Notes: generated by a model not told the origin, from the sequence alone. DNA of 64,000 bases from Jiella pacifica (GCF_010500815.1 NZ_JAAAMG010000001.1:538259-602258), one strand, 5' to 3'; numbered from the stretch's first letter, positions 20,819 to 33,173 are shown. A program made the numbers and translations.

Positions 20819-22492
20819 ATGCTGGTCCATCTTTCGATTCGTGACATCGTCCTGATCGAGCGTCTCGATCTGACGCTCGACGCCGGCCTGTCCGTGCTGA
20901 CCGGCGAGACCGGGGCGGGCAAGTCGATCCTGCTCGACGCCCTGTCGCTTGCGCTCGGCGGGCGGGGCGACGGTTCGCTGGTTCGCCACGGGGCCAGGCA
21001 GGGCGAGGTGATCGCCGCCTTCGACCTCGACACCGATCATCCCGCCCGGCGACTGCTGGCCGACAACGGCTTCGACGACGACGGCGATCTCGTGCTTCGC
21101 CGGGTCCAGAATGCCGACGGGCGCACCCGCGTCTTCGTCAACGACCGCCCCTCCAGCGTCGGTCTGATGCGCCAGCTCGGGCTGTCCCTGGTGGAGATCC
21201 ACGGTCAGCACGACGACCGCGCGCTGGTCGAGAGCGACAGCCACAGGATGCTGCTCGACGAGTTCGGTGGTCTGCAAGCCGATGCCGCTGCCGTGGGTCG
21301 ACTTTACGGCGAATGGCGGGGCTCGCGCGATGCCCTCGCGAAGCACCGAGCCAAGGTCGAGGCAGCCGCGCGCGAGGCGGACTTCCTGCGCAGTGCCGTC
21401 GACGAACTCTCCGACCTCCAGCCGATTGCCGGCGAGGAGGAGGAACTCGCCGAGCGGCGGCAGGTGATGATGCGCTCCGAGAAGATCGCGACGGACGTCA
21501 ACGACGCCAATGAGGAGCTGTCCGGATCAGCTTCGCCGATCCCGGGTCTCGCGAACCTTCTGAAGCGCCTCGACCGCAAGCGCGACGAGCTTCCCGGGCT
21601 GCTCGACGAGGCGATCGACCGACTCGACGTCGCGCTGGACGCCCTGTCCGAGGCGCAGACCTCGCTGGAAGTGGCGCTGCGCAACCTGGAATTCGATCCC
21701 CGGGCGCTGGAAAGCACCGAGGAGAGGCTGTTCGCGCTGCGGGCTGCAGGGCGCAAATATAACGTCGCCGTCAACGATCTGCCGGAGTTGACGGCGCGGA
21801 TGATCGGCGACCTCGCCGATCTCGACGCCGGTGAGGAGCGCCTCGTCGCCCTCGAAGCCGAGGTCGAGGCGGCGCGCGATCGCTTCGATGCGGCTGCCGC
21901 CGCGCTTTCGGAAAAGCGTGCGACGGCGGCGCGGATGCTGGAAGCCGCCGTCATGGCGGAACTGCCGGACCTCAAGCTCGAACGGGCGAGCTTCATGGTG
22001 ACGATCGACACCGATGCCGGACGGCCGGATGCCTCCGGCATCGACACGGTCGAGTTCCACGTCCGCACCAATCCCGGCACGCGCGCCGGGCCGATGATGA
22101 AGGTTGCCTCGGGCGGCGAGCTTTCGCGCTTTCTCCTCGCCTTGAAGGTGGCGCTGGCCGATCGCGGCTCGGCGCCGACGCTGGTCTTCGACGAGATCGA
22201 CACCGGCGTCGGCGGGGCCGTCGCCGACGCCATCGGCCGGCGCCTGAAGCGGCTGGCCGGCTCGGTTCAGGTGCTCGCCGTCACCCATGCACCCCAAGTC
22301 GCGGCCCGGGCCACCACCCATCTCCTGATCTCCAAGTCGGACGTCGGCGAGGAAGACCGCGTCGCCACCCGCGTCGCGACGATCGACCCTGAGGGCCGCC
22401 GCGAGGAGATTGCCCGCATGCTGGCCGGCGAAAGCGTCACCGAGGAAGCGCGGGCGGCGGCTGCCCGGCTGATCGGCGCCGGCGGGGCGTGA
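20819..22492 (+). CDS. recN: DNA repair protein RecN
   Basis: An SMC-like ATPase of 557 residues for double-strand break repair. Walker A is GETGAGKS near residues 30-37; a central coiled-coil region (about 150-370) is rich in Ala, Glu and Arg; the ABC signature GGELSRFLLALK and Walker B TLVFDEIDTGVGG lie in the last third, with AVTHAPQVAA after them. I chose ATG 20819 (MLVHLSIRDIVLIERLD) rather than the upstream frame start. Convergent with the stress protein gene at 22663. Confidence 0.95.
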   Translation: MLVHLSIRDIVLIERLDLTLDAGLSVLTGETGAGKSILLDALSLALGGRGDGSLVRHGARQGEVIAAFDLDTDHPARRLLADNGFDDDGDLVLRRVQNADGRTRVFVNDRPSSVGLMRQLGLSLVEIHGQHDDRALVESDSHRMLLDEFGGLQADAAAVGRLYGEWRGSRDALAKHRAKVEAAAREADFLRSAVDELSDLQPIAGEEEELAERRQVMMRSEKIATDVNDANEELSGSASPIPGLANLLKRLDRKRDELPGLLDEAIDRLDVALDALSEAQTSLEVALRNLEFDPRALESTEERLFALRAAGRKYNVAVNDLPELTARMIGDLADLDAGEERLVALEAEVEAARDRFDAAAAALSEKRATAARMLEAAVMAELPDLKLERASFMVTIDTDAGRPDASGIDTVEFHVRTNPGTRAGPMMKVASGGELSRFLLALKVALADRGSAPTLVFDEIDTGVGGAVADAIGRRLKRLAGSVQVLAVTHAPQVAARATTHLLISKSDVGEEDRVATRVATIDPEGRREEIARMLAGESVTEEARAAAARLIGAGGA

Positions 22493-22662
22493 AGTCCGCC
22501 ACCTACGGTTCGCCGCCGCATGAGGGTACATGGTGCGAAGGGTGGGGCGGGCAGATCCGAGTTCGGCCGACACGCATTCAGATTCGCAGAAAGCGATGCG
22601 CGCGTTTCCGCCAGGTGAGACAGCCGGTGCATCGACTGCCCCGGCCATCCAGGTCCGAGCGT

Positions 22663-23097
22663 TTACAGGGTGATCTGGCCTTCATCGCTGCCGTCCCAGT
22701 AACGGATGGTCTTGGCGGACACACGGATCATCACTGTGCCGGGAGTGTCCATGCCTTGCGGGAAGTACCGGTCGAGGTCCTTGGTCCAATGGTCGGCGAA
22801 GGTCGCCTTGTCGGTGGAAAGCGAGGCGACGCCTTCGACGGCGACGAACAGGGGCGGACCGCCCAGCATGCCGACGGCGCCAGTATAGCTTAGGCCGACC
22901 CGGCTGTTGGCGCGGATTTCGCCGATCTTGCGAGACTGTTCGTACGCAAAGAAATAGCTGTCGCCGTCGTAATCGACGTCACCATTGTTGCTCATCGGCC
23001 GGGCCGTCTGGCCGCCATCGGCCGACTGGGTGATGAGCATGGCGAAGTCGAGCTTCGCCATCTTCTTGGAAAGGTCGGAAAGCGATAATTCTGACAT
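22663..23097 (-). CDS. general stress pyridoxamine-phosphate-oxidase-like protein
   Basis: A 144-residue flavin- or F420-binding split-barrel protein of the general stress protein 26 type. The core K-L-D-F-A-M-L-I-T-Q-S-A-D-G-G and R-P-M-S-N-N-G-D-V-D-Y-D-G-D-S-Y-F-F-A, plus ALSTDKATF-like W-T-K-D-L-D-R-Y-F-P-Q-G near the end, match the family. The start at 23097 has AAGGAG at good distance; longer frames upstream are rejected. An EcfG-type promoter lies 40 bp upstream, supporting stress induction. Ligand not determined. Confidence 0.85.
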   Translation of the reverse strand: MSELSLSDLSKKMAKLDFAMLITQSADGGQTARPMSNNGDVDYDGDSYFFAYEQSRKIGEIRANSRVGLSYTGAVGMLGGPPLFVAVEGVASLSTDKATFADHWTKDLDRYFPQGMDTPGTVMIRVSAKTIRYWDGSDEGQITL

Positions 23098-23461
23098 GAA
23101 TGCTCCTTGGACGCAGTCGGACTGGGCGCCGCCCATCGAAACCCCGCCTTCCGGCGTTTGTTCCACCCCAAGCCACCGCCTGAGAGCACATGCGTGCGGC
23201 TGCGTCTGAAGGCCGCGACATCGGGCATGCCCGGCCGGAGGTGGCGCGATGAACGAGGCCGCTTCGGCAACCAGCGCTTTTCCACGGTGGAAAGGGAGGC
23301 TCGCCAAGACTTCCGGCACTGTGCGCCACCTTCCAGGCTGCTAGTTTGTCGATCTCGTCTGCACGCATGATGCTACAGGCTCGAGGGCTGACCGCTCCGG
23401 ACGCTCTGGGTGCAGGCTGCCGGTATCCTTGCCGTGTGACTGAGCCGAACGGGGGTAGCGG
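23098..23461. other. divergent intergenic region between stress protein and FAD monooxygenase
   Basis: 364 bp holding the leftward EcfG-like promoter (23140-23164) and, presumably, the rightward promoter for the monooxygenase. No gene seen. Confidence 0.5.
23140..23164 (-). promoter_or_regulatory. EcfG-type general-stress promoter
   Basis: On the minus strand: GGAAC (23164-23160), 16 bases, then GGTTTC (23143-23138), 40 bp ahead of the stress protein ATG. The consensus for alphaproteobacterial sigma EcfG is GGAAC-N16/17-CGTT; one base of the -10 differs. The same GGAAC-N16-GGTTTC arrangement recurs at 32159-32183. Confidence 0.55.
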
Positions 23462-27161
<3,700 letters not shown>

Positions 27162-27426
27162 GAGGCGGGCCGCCTCGGAGCCCACTCGGGCGCTCGTCAT
27201 ACGAGGTCGGGGCAGTGGTCCCGACCACGAAAGGGAGACCGTTTCGGCCCTGACGGCCCAGGTTTTTGGCAGCATTTCCGCAAGGGGACGGAAGTCGAAA
27301 CTCACATCGTTGCTGCGGTGCAGAACGGCCACGGCCCGACGCGAATGGACGTTGCGACGGGCGGCGCCTCTTGCATCGTCAGCCTTCGGGCCGCAGCGTC
27401 GGGCAAAACGAACATACGGATTCTCC

Positions 27427-27948
27427 ATGCTCGACCGTCCGTCGCGATTGACCCGCGCAGCCTTTCTGGCCTTCGCCTGCCTGCTTCCCACGCTCGGCGT
27501 TCCAGCCCAGGCGGCCCGAGCAACGGAGACGCGGCCGGCCGCGCAGTCGATCGAGGCGAATGATTTTGCCGCGATGCTCGATGTCGCCCGAGGCTATGGC
27601 GAGGCCGAGCTCATCAAGACCGAAACCGGCGACCCCGTCATCACCGGCGACATCAATGGCACGGCCTACCAGTTGTTCTTCCTCGACTGCCGCGACAATC
27701 GCGACTGCAAGACCCTCAATTTCTACGCGGTGTGGGACACGGCGGGGGTGTCGCTCGAATTGCTCAATCGCTGGAATGCGATGGGGGCCTACAACAAAGC
27801 CTATCTGACCACCGACGGCATGCCGGTGGTGGAACTGAATGCTTCGGCGATCGATCTCGGCCGGGATCGGCTGGCCGACCTCTTCGACCGCTGGACCGTC
27901 ACGCTCGCGGCCTTTCCGCGTGAAGTCCTCGACAACGCCAGCGAATAG
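27427..27948 (+). CDS. exported YbjN domain protein
   Basis: A 173-residue protein with a cleavable signal peptide (hydrophobic stretch ending in A-Q-A near residue 28) and a YbjN-type domain: DFAAMLDVARGYG, the L-F-F-L-D-C-R-D-N-R-D-C-K-T-L-N-F strand pair with two cysteines, and LLNRWNAMGAYNKAY. YbjN proteins have a fold like type III secretion chaperones; exported versions are common in alphaproteobacteria and their role is unknown. The two cysteines could form a disulfide in the periplasm. The frame continues upstream to 27148 without family features. Confidence 0.8.
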   Translation: MLDRPSRLTRAAFLAFACLLPTLGVPAQAARATETRPAAQSIEANDFAAMLDVARGYGEAELIKTETGDPVITGDINGTAYQLFFLDCRDNRDCKTLNFYAVWDTAGVSLELLNRWNAMGAYNKAYLTTDGMPVVELNASAIDLGRDRLADLFDRWTVTLAAFPREVLDNASE

Positions 27949-28135
27949 CGACGGCCGGGCCGGACGGAAGGGACGGCTTCGTGCGGGGGCGGTTTGCTGT
28001 ATCGTCCGTCGTGGCCGAATCGGTGTGCCCGCCCGGCCATCCCGCAGCGCAGACGAATCAGATCCCGGCAGCGACCCCTTGAGCTTGGCAGACGGCCCTT
28101 CGAACGAGACGCCGACGGACGCGGCGAGCGAGCGC

Positions 28136-28840
28136 ATGGCCGCCATCCGCGCGCTGGCGCCGGTCTTCCTGGCGGTGCTGCCCTTCGGGCTCGTCTACGG
28201 CGCGGTCGCGGTGCAGGAGGGGCTCACCGTTCTTCAGGCGCTGGGATTTTCCGCCACGATCTTCGCCGGCGCCTCGCAGCTCGCGGCGCTGCAGCTCATG
28301 GGGATCGGCGCACCGCTCTGGTCGGTGCTTCTCACCGTCTTCGCGTTGAACTTTCGTCACGTCCTCTATTCGGCCTCGCTGAGCCGGCATCTCGGCACGT
28401 TTTCCGGCCCCCAGAAGGCGCTCGCCTTCTTCCTGCTCGTCGACCCCCTGTTCGGCGCGGCCGAGGCGCGGGCGGCCAAGCGGCGGCTGACCCCGGCCTT
28501 CTACCTCACCTACGGGATCTTGATGTATCTCGGCTGGCAGCTGGCGACGCTGGCGGGTGCGAGCTTCGGCGAGCTGATCGAGGATCCGGAGGCCTTCGGC
28601 CTCGATTTCGTCCTGCCGGTCTATTTCCTCGGCCTCGTCATGGGGTTTCGCAAGCGCGGCCTGTTCTATCCCGTCGCCGGCACGAGCCTCGCCGTCTCCG
28701 TCGTCGTCTACTGGCTGGCCGGACCGCCCTGGCACGTCAGCTTCGGGGGCCTTGCGGGCATTGCCGTCGCGGCGGTGATCGGCCCGCAGAAGCGCGCCGA
28801 CGCGGCAATCGGCGAAGACAGAGCAGGAGGCGCCGCGTGA
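28136..28840 (+). CDS. azlC: AzlC family branched-chain amino acid exporter, large subunit
   Basis: A 234-residue membrane protein of the AzlC (LIV-E) family, which with AzlD exports branched-chain amino acids. It shows P-V-F-L-A-V-L-P-F-G-L-V-Y-G-A, FSATIFAGASQLAALQL and NFRHVLYSASLSRHL, with five to seven membrane segments. ATG 28136 gives family length although its ribosome site is weak; upstream TTG codons at 28079 and 28085 are in frame. AzlD overlaps its stop codon. Confidence 0.88.
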   Translation: MAAIRALAPVFLAVLPFGLVYGAVAVQEGLTVLQALGFSATIFAGASQLAALQLMGIGAPLWSVLLTVFALNFRHVLYSASLSRHLGTFSGPQKALAFFLLVDPLFGAAEARAAKRRLTPAFYLTYGILMYLGWQLATLAGASFGELIEDPEAFGLDFVLPVYFLGLVMGFRKRGLFYPVAGTSLAVSVVVYWLAGPPWHVSFGGLAGIAVAAVIGPQKRADAAIGEDRAGGAA

Positions 28841-29172
28841 ACGGGGCGGAGCTCCTCTCCGAGGCCGGGTGGTCGGTCGGCTCGATCTGGCTGGTGATCC
28901 TGGTCGCCGGTGCATTGACCTACCTGACGCGGTTCGGCGGGCACATCCTGATTTCCTTGCTCGGCACCATCCCGCCTCGCGCCTCGGCGGCGCTCGACGC
29001 CGTGCCGGCGGCGGTGATGACGGCGATCGTGGCGCCGGTGCTGGTCTCCGGCGACTGGCCGGAGCGCGTGGCGATCGTCGTCTGCGTGATCCTTTCGCTC
29101 CGCCTGCCGCTGATCGCCGTCGTCGTCATCGGCACGGCGATGGTGGCCGGTGCGCGGGCGCTCGGCTGGTGA
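28837..29172 (+). CDS. azlD: AzlD family small subunit
   Basis: A 111-residue hydrophobic protein with three to four membrane segments, including ALTYLTRFGGHIL and V-P-A-A-V-M-T-A-I-V-A-P. It starts at a GTG overlapping the azlC stop (GTGA) and preceded by GGAGG, a clear sign of translational coupling. Together with AzlC it forms an amino acid exporter in the inner membrane. Confidence 0.88.
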   Translation: MNGAELLSEAGWSVGSIWLVILVAGALTYLTRFGGHILISLLGTIPPRASAALDAVPAAVMTAIVAPVLVSGDWPERVAIVVCVILSLRLPLIAVVVIGTAMVAGARALGW

Positions 29173-29193
29173 CGTCGCGCGGGCAGTGCGGGT

Positions 29194-29706
29194 TCAGACT
29201 GTGCCGGGCACGAAGATCCGCTTCAACACGCCCGTCTTGAACCAGAATTGCTGGGCGAGGGCGCCGATCACGTGCAGCCCGATCAGGACCAGCAGCGGCG
29301 TCCACAGGAATTCGTGGATCTCGCCGGCCTCGCCGATCATCCCGAACCAGGCGATGAGCCCGGCGATCGGCATGAGGATCAGGATCGCATAGATCAGGCC
29401 GTGGGTGATCCTGGCGAGCCATGACGCCCAGGTCGGCTCCTCGGCGGGGTAGGGCGGCCGGCCATGGGCATAGCGGTCCAAGAGCCGGGCGAGGGTGGCG
29501 ATGAGGATCAGCGATCCGGCGACGATGTGAACCCAGCCCCAGGCCTCGGTGGTGGCATCGATTGGCGCGGCGCGGCGGGTGGCGCGCCAGAGATCGACCA
29601 TCCATTCGTGGTCGATGAACTGGACGACGATGAGGACGACGATCGTCCAATGGAGGGCGACGCTGAGCGTCGACCAGCCTTTCGCATGCGGGGCGGCAGC
29701 GGACAT
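29194..29706 (-). CDS. cytochrome b561 family protein
   Basis: A 170-residue four-helix membrane cytochrome of the prokaryotic b561 type, which moves electrons between quinone and acceptors such as superoxide. Four histidines sit in the helices in the usual pattern (ALHWTIVV, VHIVAGSLI, ITHGLIYAI, GLHVIGAL), enough for two hemes. The start ATG at 29706 is followed by a short tail before the first helix. Convergent with azlD. Confidence 0.88.
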   Translation of the reverse strand: MSAAAPHAKGWSTLSVALHWTIVVLIVVQFIDHEWMVDLWRATRRAAPIDATTEAWGWVHIVAGSLILIATLARLLDRYAHGRPPYPAEEPTWASWLARITHGLIYAILILMPIAGLIAWFGMIGEAGEIHEFLWTPLLVLIGLHVIGALAQQFWFKTGVLKRIFVPGTV

Positions 29707-29936
29707 GGGGGCAATGCCTCGTTCGAAAAGGGAAGCGGCCGTTTCCTGCGGAGTGCCGGCGGCTTCCTGAGCCGCGAACCAGCGTCATCGGCAATGTTCC
29801 GCAAGGGATGGCCGTATGGCAAGTTAAGAATAGTTATAAAGTGCTACGCAGGTTTGACGGCTCCTGTGTGCCGTGTTGCCGCCCTTCGCATGTCCTGGCT
29901 CGCCTGTCCGGGCCGGGCACCCGCAAACCGCCAGTC

Positions 29937-31127
29937 TCAGCGCGCAAGTGCGCGCGTCGCCGCCTCGATGCCGGCCAGCGTCAGCGGGAACATGCGCCCG
30001 TCCATCGCCTCGCGGATCATCCCGACCGACTGGGTGTAGTGCCAGTAACGCGGGTTCGAGGGGTTGAGCCAGGCGGCTTTGTCCCACTTCCCGGTGAGCC
30101 GGTCCAGCCAGACCCGCCCTGGCTCGACGTTCCAGTGCTCCACCGAGCCTCCGGGCATGGCGATCTCATAGGGGCTCATCGCCGCGTCGCCGACGAACAG
30201 CGCCTTGTAGTCCGGCCCGTAGGTGCGGATCACTTCCTCCGTCGGGATCGTCTCGGCGTGGCGGCGACGGTTGTCCTTCCACAGGCGCTCATAAGGGCAG
30301 TTGTGGAAGTAGAAGAAGTCGAGATGCTTGAACTCGGCCCGCGCCGCCGAGAATAGCTGCTCGACCTCGCGCACGTGATCGTCCATCGAGCCGCCGACGT
30401 CGAGGAAGAGCAGCAGCTTGACGGCATTGTGCCGCTCGGGACGGGTCCTGACGTCGAGATAGCCCTTGCGCGCGGTGGAATCGATGGTCTCGTCGAGGGC
30501 GAATTCCTCTTGCGAGCCCTGGCGCACCCAGCGGCGCAGCCGCTTCATGGCAACGCGGATGTTGCGGGTACCGAGCTCGACGTCGTCGTCGAAGTCCTTG
30601 AACTCGCGCTTGTCCCAGACTTTCACGGCGCGCCGGTGACGGCTTTCGTGCTGGCCGATACGCACGCCCTCGGGGTTGTAGCCATAGGCACCGAAGGGCG
30701 AGGTGCCGCCGGTGCCGATCCATTTCGAGCCGCCCTGGTGGCGGCCCTTCTGCTCCTCGAGCCGCTGCTTCAGCGTTTCCATCAGCTTGTCGAAGCCGCC
30801 AAGGCTTTCGACCAGCTTCTTCTCGTCCTCCGTCAGGTGCTTTTCGGCGAGCCGCCGCATCCATTCCTCGGGAAGCTCGCGTGCGGCGATCTCTGCGTCC
30901 GCAGAGCCGGAGACGGCTTCGACGCCCTTGAAGACGCTGGCGAAGACCCGGTCGAACCGGTCGACGAAGCGCTCGTCCTTCACCAGGGTGGCGCGGGCGA
31001 GAAAATAGAAGGCCTCGACGTCGTAGGCGACGAAATCGGCCTGCATCGCCCCGAGAAGCTGCAGGTGCTCGCGAAGGGTGACCGGGACGCCGGCGGTGCG
31101 CAGCTGGAGGAAGAAGGTCAGGAACAT
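29937..31127 (-). CDS. VWA domain protein, CoxE-like
   Basis: A 396-residue cytoplasmic protein of the CoxE-like VWA group. The N-terminal part is helical (F-F-L-Q-L-R-T-A-G-V-P-V-T-L-R-E-H-L). The C-terminal VWA domain has a relaxed metal-ion site, LFLDVGGSMDDH, followed by FYFHNCPYERLWKDN. Such proteins usually act with MoxR-type AAA ATPases in maturation of metal enzymes (for example carbon monoxide dehydrogenase), but no MoxR gene is nearby. I chose ATG 31127 (MFLTFFLQLR); the upstream 17 codons look non-native. Confidence 0.85.
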   Translation of the reverse strand: MFLTFFLQLRTAGVPVTLREHLQLLGAMQADFVAYDVEAFYFLARATLVKDERFVDRFDRVFASVFKGVEAVSGSADAEIAARELPEEWMRRLAEKHLTEDEKKLVESLGGFDKLMETLKQRLEEQKGRHQGGSKWIGTGGTSPFGAYGYNPEGVRIGQHESRHRRAVKVWDKREFKDFDDDVELGTRNIRVAMKRLRRWVRQGSQEEFALDETIDSTARKGYLDVRTRPERHNAVKLLLFLDVGGSMDDHVREVEQLFSAARAEFKHLDFFYFHNCPYERLWKDNRRRHAETIPTEEVIRTYGPDYKALFVGDAAMSPYEIAMPGGSVEHWNVEPGRVWLDRLTGKWDKAAWLNPSNPRYWHYTQSVGMIREAMDGRMFPLTLAGIEAATRALAR

Positions 31128-31275
31128 GGGTGGAGGGTAGAGGAGCTCGTGGGGAAAGTCAGTGGTTCTCCGCGCCAATCGTTTTGCACGTATTGCGTCG
31201 CCGTTGCACGCATGGTGGTCTCTATCCTTGATTGCTGTCGATCCGACATCGGCGTTCTGGGAAGGAGAGGCAACG

Positions 31276-31602
31276 TTGACGCCGAGGTTGCAGATCGAGA
31301 TTGTCGAGACGGGACAATTTCAAATGGATGCAGCGCTTTATGGCTTTGATGGCAAACGCCTTCAGTCAGCGTTGGATCAGCTTCAATCGAATCCGGCCGT
31401 CGGCGTCCAGAGACCCGACTCACCCAGCATGTGGGATTGGAACTTTTACGACTGGCGCATTACATATTGGCCGACCGAGCGTCTTGATCATATTGTGCTC
31501 CTTCGTGTCGTACCAAAGCAGGCTCCCAAGTCGCAGGCGATTTCCAGCGTGCTGAGACTGATCCGGCTCATCAATGACGTGAAACGGCTGTTTGGATACT
31601 AG
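31276..31602 (+). CDS. small protein of unknown function, RelE-like pattern
   Basis: A 108-residue protein in an island of lower GC than its surroundings. Start TTG at 31276 has AAGGAG eight bases upstream. The middle (L-Q-S-N-P-A-V-G-V, then FYDWRITYW, then DHIVLLRVVPKQ) follows the order of elements in RelE/ParE-type toxins: helix with N-P-x-x-G, Y-x-R-I-x-Y strand, and a final I-x-L-L-R-V strand. A helical C-terminal extension is longer than in most of that group. It ends two bases before the next small gene, so they form a pair. The toxin idea is a pattern match only; it could equally be an orphan. Confidence 0.55.
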   Translation: MTPRLQIEIVETGQFQMDAALYGFDGKRLQSALDQLQSNPAVGVQRPDSPSMWDWNFYDWRITYWPTERLDHIVLLRVVPKQAPKSQAISSVLRLIRLINDVKRLFGY

Positions 31603-31604
31603 AC

Positions 31605-31805
31605 ATGGTTTTTGAGAAACCAACCGAAACTCAGCAGGAAGCGAACGAGCGCATGGAAGAAGCGCTCGGGCAGGCGCTGAGGTGGATCGTTGGCGATAGA
31701 TCGGGCATCGTAGTCCACCGGTCCGGCGATCGAATGCCTGATCATCGGGACGAAGACCAGGATGACGCTCCTGCCGCCGAGCTCATGTCTCGGCGGTCTC
31801 AGTAG
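31605..31805 (+). CDS. small acidic partner protein, unknown
   Basis: A 66-residue hydrophilic, charged protein beginning MVFEKPTETQQEANERMEEA, so probably helical at the N-terminus and disordered (Asp/Glu/Arg-rich) toward the end. It starts two bases after the preceding gene and is likely translated with it. If the first gene is a toxin, this would be in the antitoxin position; no DNA-binding motif is evident. Confidence 0.5.
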   Translation: MVFEKPTETQQEANERMEEALGQALRWIVGDRSGIVVHRSGDRMPDHRDEDQDDAPAAELMSRRSQ

Positions 31806-31820
31806 GCGATAGACACACAA

Positions 31821-31853
31821 GAAAAGCCGGCCCCACTTTCGCGGACCCGGCCT
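31821..31853 (-). terminator. putative terminator downstream of the 73-residue protein gene
   Basis: On the minus strand a GCCGG...CCGGC stem with an imperfect inner part is followed by TTTTC. It lies just after the leftward gene ending at 31879. Moderate support. Confidence 0.45.
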
Positions 31854-31878
31854 CTGTCATTCGGCCGAAGGTGAAGTG

Positions 31879-32100
31879 CTACTTCTCCTGATTCTCGACG
31901 TCCTCGCCGACCTCTACCGTTTCGTCAGGATGACGCTCGATCTCGCCGCCGGTGCGGTCGACGCTGCCGGGGCGGTCGAAGGCGTTGTCCTCGCTTGGAC
32001 GGGCTTTGGGGGCGTTCTGGCGATAGGACATGTCCTGATCGCGGTCCTGTTCGTCGGCGCGGTTCTGCTGGTTGTCGAACTTGTCGGGGGCGTTGCTCAT
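31879..32100 (-). CDS. small hydrophilic protein, likely stress-induced
   Basis: A 73-residue protein with almost no hydrophobic residues: MSNAPDKFDNQQNRADEQD at the start, then Asp/Arg/Glu-rich sequence. It looks intrinsically disordered, like small hydrophilins made under desiccation or general stress. A GGAAC-N16-GGTTTC EcfG-like promoter ends about 59 bp upstream. No domain is recognised; a real gene is likely because of the promoter, the ribosome site (AGGAG) and the terminator. Confidence 0.65.
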   Translation of the reverse strand: MSNAPDKFDNQQNRADEQDRDQDMSYRQNAPKARPSEDNAFDRPGSVDRTGGEIERHPDETVEVGEDVENQEK

Positions 32101-32158
32101 CGCCGTCTCCTGTGGCTGGCTTGGTGCCGAGGCGGCAAGCGCCTCGTCTTGCTTGGGA

Positions 32159-32183
32159 AACCGGTCAGGGCAGCGATCGTTCC
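32159..32183 (-). promoter_or_regulatory. EcfG-type general-stress promoter
   Basis: On the minus strand: GGAAC (32183-32179), 16 bases, GGTTTC (32162-32157), about 59 bp ahead of the small hydrophilic protein gene. Same spacing and -10 as the candidate at 23140-23164. Confidence 0.5.
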
Positions 32184-32222
32184 GCCGGGCCGCCGCGTCC
32201 CGCGGAACGAGATTGTTGGACG

Positions 32223-32435
32223 TCAGGCGAAGCGTCTGCGTACCAGTTCCTGGAGAACCTCGGGGTCGACGCGGTCGTAGGCCATCAGCAGCCGGGCGAT
32301 CGGTTCGTCGAGCAGCTCATCGAGTGTCGGCTCGCCTTCCATGCAGTCCTCGGACAGACCGGGACGCTGTTCGGACCGTGCCGCGAGAGACTCGAAGGAA
32401 ACTTCGAAAGGTTCTGAATCGGCTAGAGAATCCAT
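32223..32435 (-). CDS. small conserved acidic protein
   Basis: About 70 residues, acidic, with a helical C-terminal half: EPTLDELLDEPIARLLMAYDRVDPEVLQELVRR. This D-E-L-L-x-D-P/E-I-x-R-L-x-M-x-x-D pattern recurs in short rhizobial proteins of unknown function. Several ATGs cluster at 32435-32444; GAGGA is best placed for 32435. A longer frame to 32663 is unlikely. Possibly co-regulated with the stress protein downstream. Confidence 0.6.
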   Translation of the reverse strand: MDSLADSEPFEVSFESLAARSEQRPGLSEDCMEGEPTLDELLDEPIARLLMAYDRVDPEVLQELVRRRFA

Positions 32436-32619
32436 CGTCATCATCCTCGTTGATGCGAGCGGATATGTGCCAGATTCGGACGGCGGGAAGATGACGGATT
32501 CGAATTTTGGCCGGTGCTCGCGCGGCTGTGACGGCAGCTCTGTCTTCAAGTCCGAAACTCGGCCGAAAACTCGCCGGATCACGTCGTGACGCGGACGGCC
32601 CGCGCGGCCGATGCGCACG

Positions 32620-32655
32620 AAAAAAAGGCCGCCGGGCAAATCGCTCGGCGGCCTT
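32620..32655 (-). terminator. rho-independent terminator after rpsI
   Basis: On the minus strand a 10-bp stem (AAGGCCGCCG with CGGCGGCCTT, seven mismatched or loop bases between) runs into seven T residues. It ends the rplM-rpsI operon. Confidence 0.88.
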
Positions 32656-32690
32656 CCATGCATGCGCCTTGCGGCGAGATTTGACGAAGC

Positions 32691-33173
32691 TTAGCGCTTC
32701 GAGAACTGGAAGGACCGGCGGGCCTTCGCCTTGCCGTACTTCTTGCGCTCGACGGTACGCGAGTCGCGGGTCAGGAAGCCGCCCTTCTTCAAGACGGCGC
32801 GCAGGCCGGGCTCGTAATAGGTGAGCGCCTTGGAGATGCCGTGGCGCACCGCACCGGCCTGGCCGGAGAGGCCGCCGCCGGCGACGGTGGCGATGACGTC
32901 GAACTGGCCGTCACGGCTGGTCGCGACGATCGGCTGGCGCAGCACCATCTGGAGCACCGGCCGTGCGAAATAGGCCGTGTAGTCCTTGTCGTTGACGATG
33001 ATCTTGCCGGAGCCGGGCTTGACCCAGACGCGGGCGACCGCGTCCTTGCGCTTGCCCGTGGCATAAGCGCGACCGAACTTGTCGAGCTTCTGGACGTGAA
33101 CCGGGGCTTCGGCCTGGGGCGACGGGACGTTCGCCGCCGTGCCGAGATCTTCGAGGGAGGAGAGCTGGGACAT
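32691..33173 (-). CDS. rpsI: 30S ribosomal protein S9
   Basis: A 160-residue S9. An N-terminal extension of about 35 residues precedes the conserved core ([17 protein letters not shown]), [19 protein letters not shown] is near residue 95-115, and the basic tail ends FQFSKR, which reaches the ribosomal P site. Start codon overlaps the rplM stop by one base (TAATG). Secure. Confidence 0.97.
   Translation of the reverse strand: MSQLSSLEDLGTAANVPSPQAEAPVHVQKLDKFGRAYATGKRKDAVARVWVKPGSGKIIVNDKDYTAYFARPVLQMVLRQPIVATSRDGQFDVIATVAGGGLSGQAGAVRHGISKALTYYEPGLRAVLKKGGFLTRDSRTVERKKYGKAKARRSFQFSKR

Noticed and set aside
29707..29800. EcfG-like GGAAC and GGTT upstream of cytochrome b561
   Set aside because: Spacing is 15, outside the 16-17 required, so not called.
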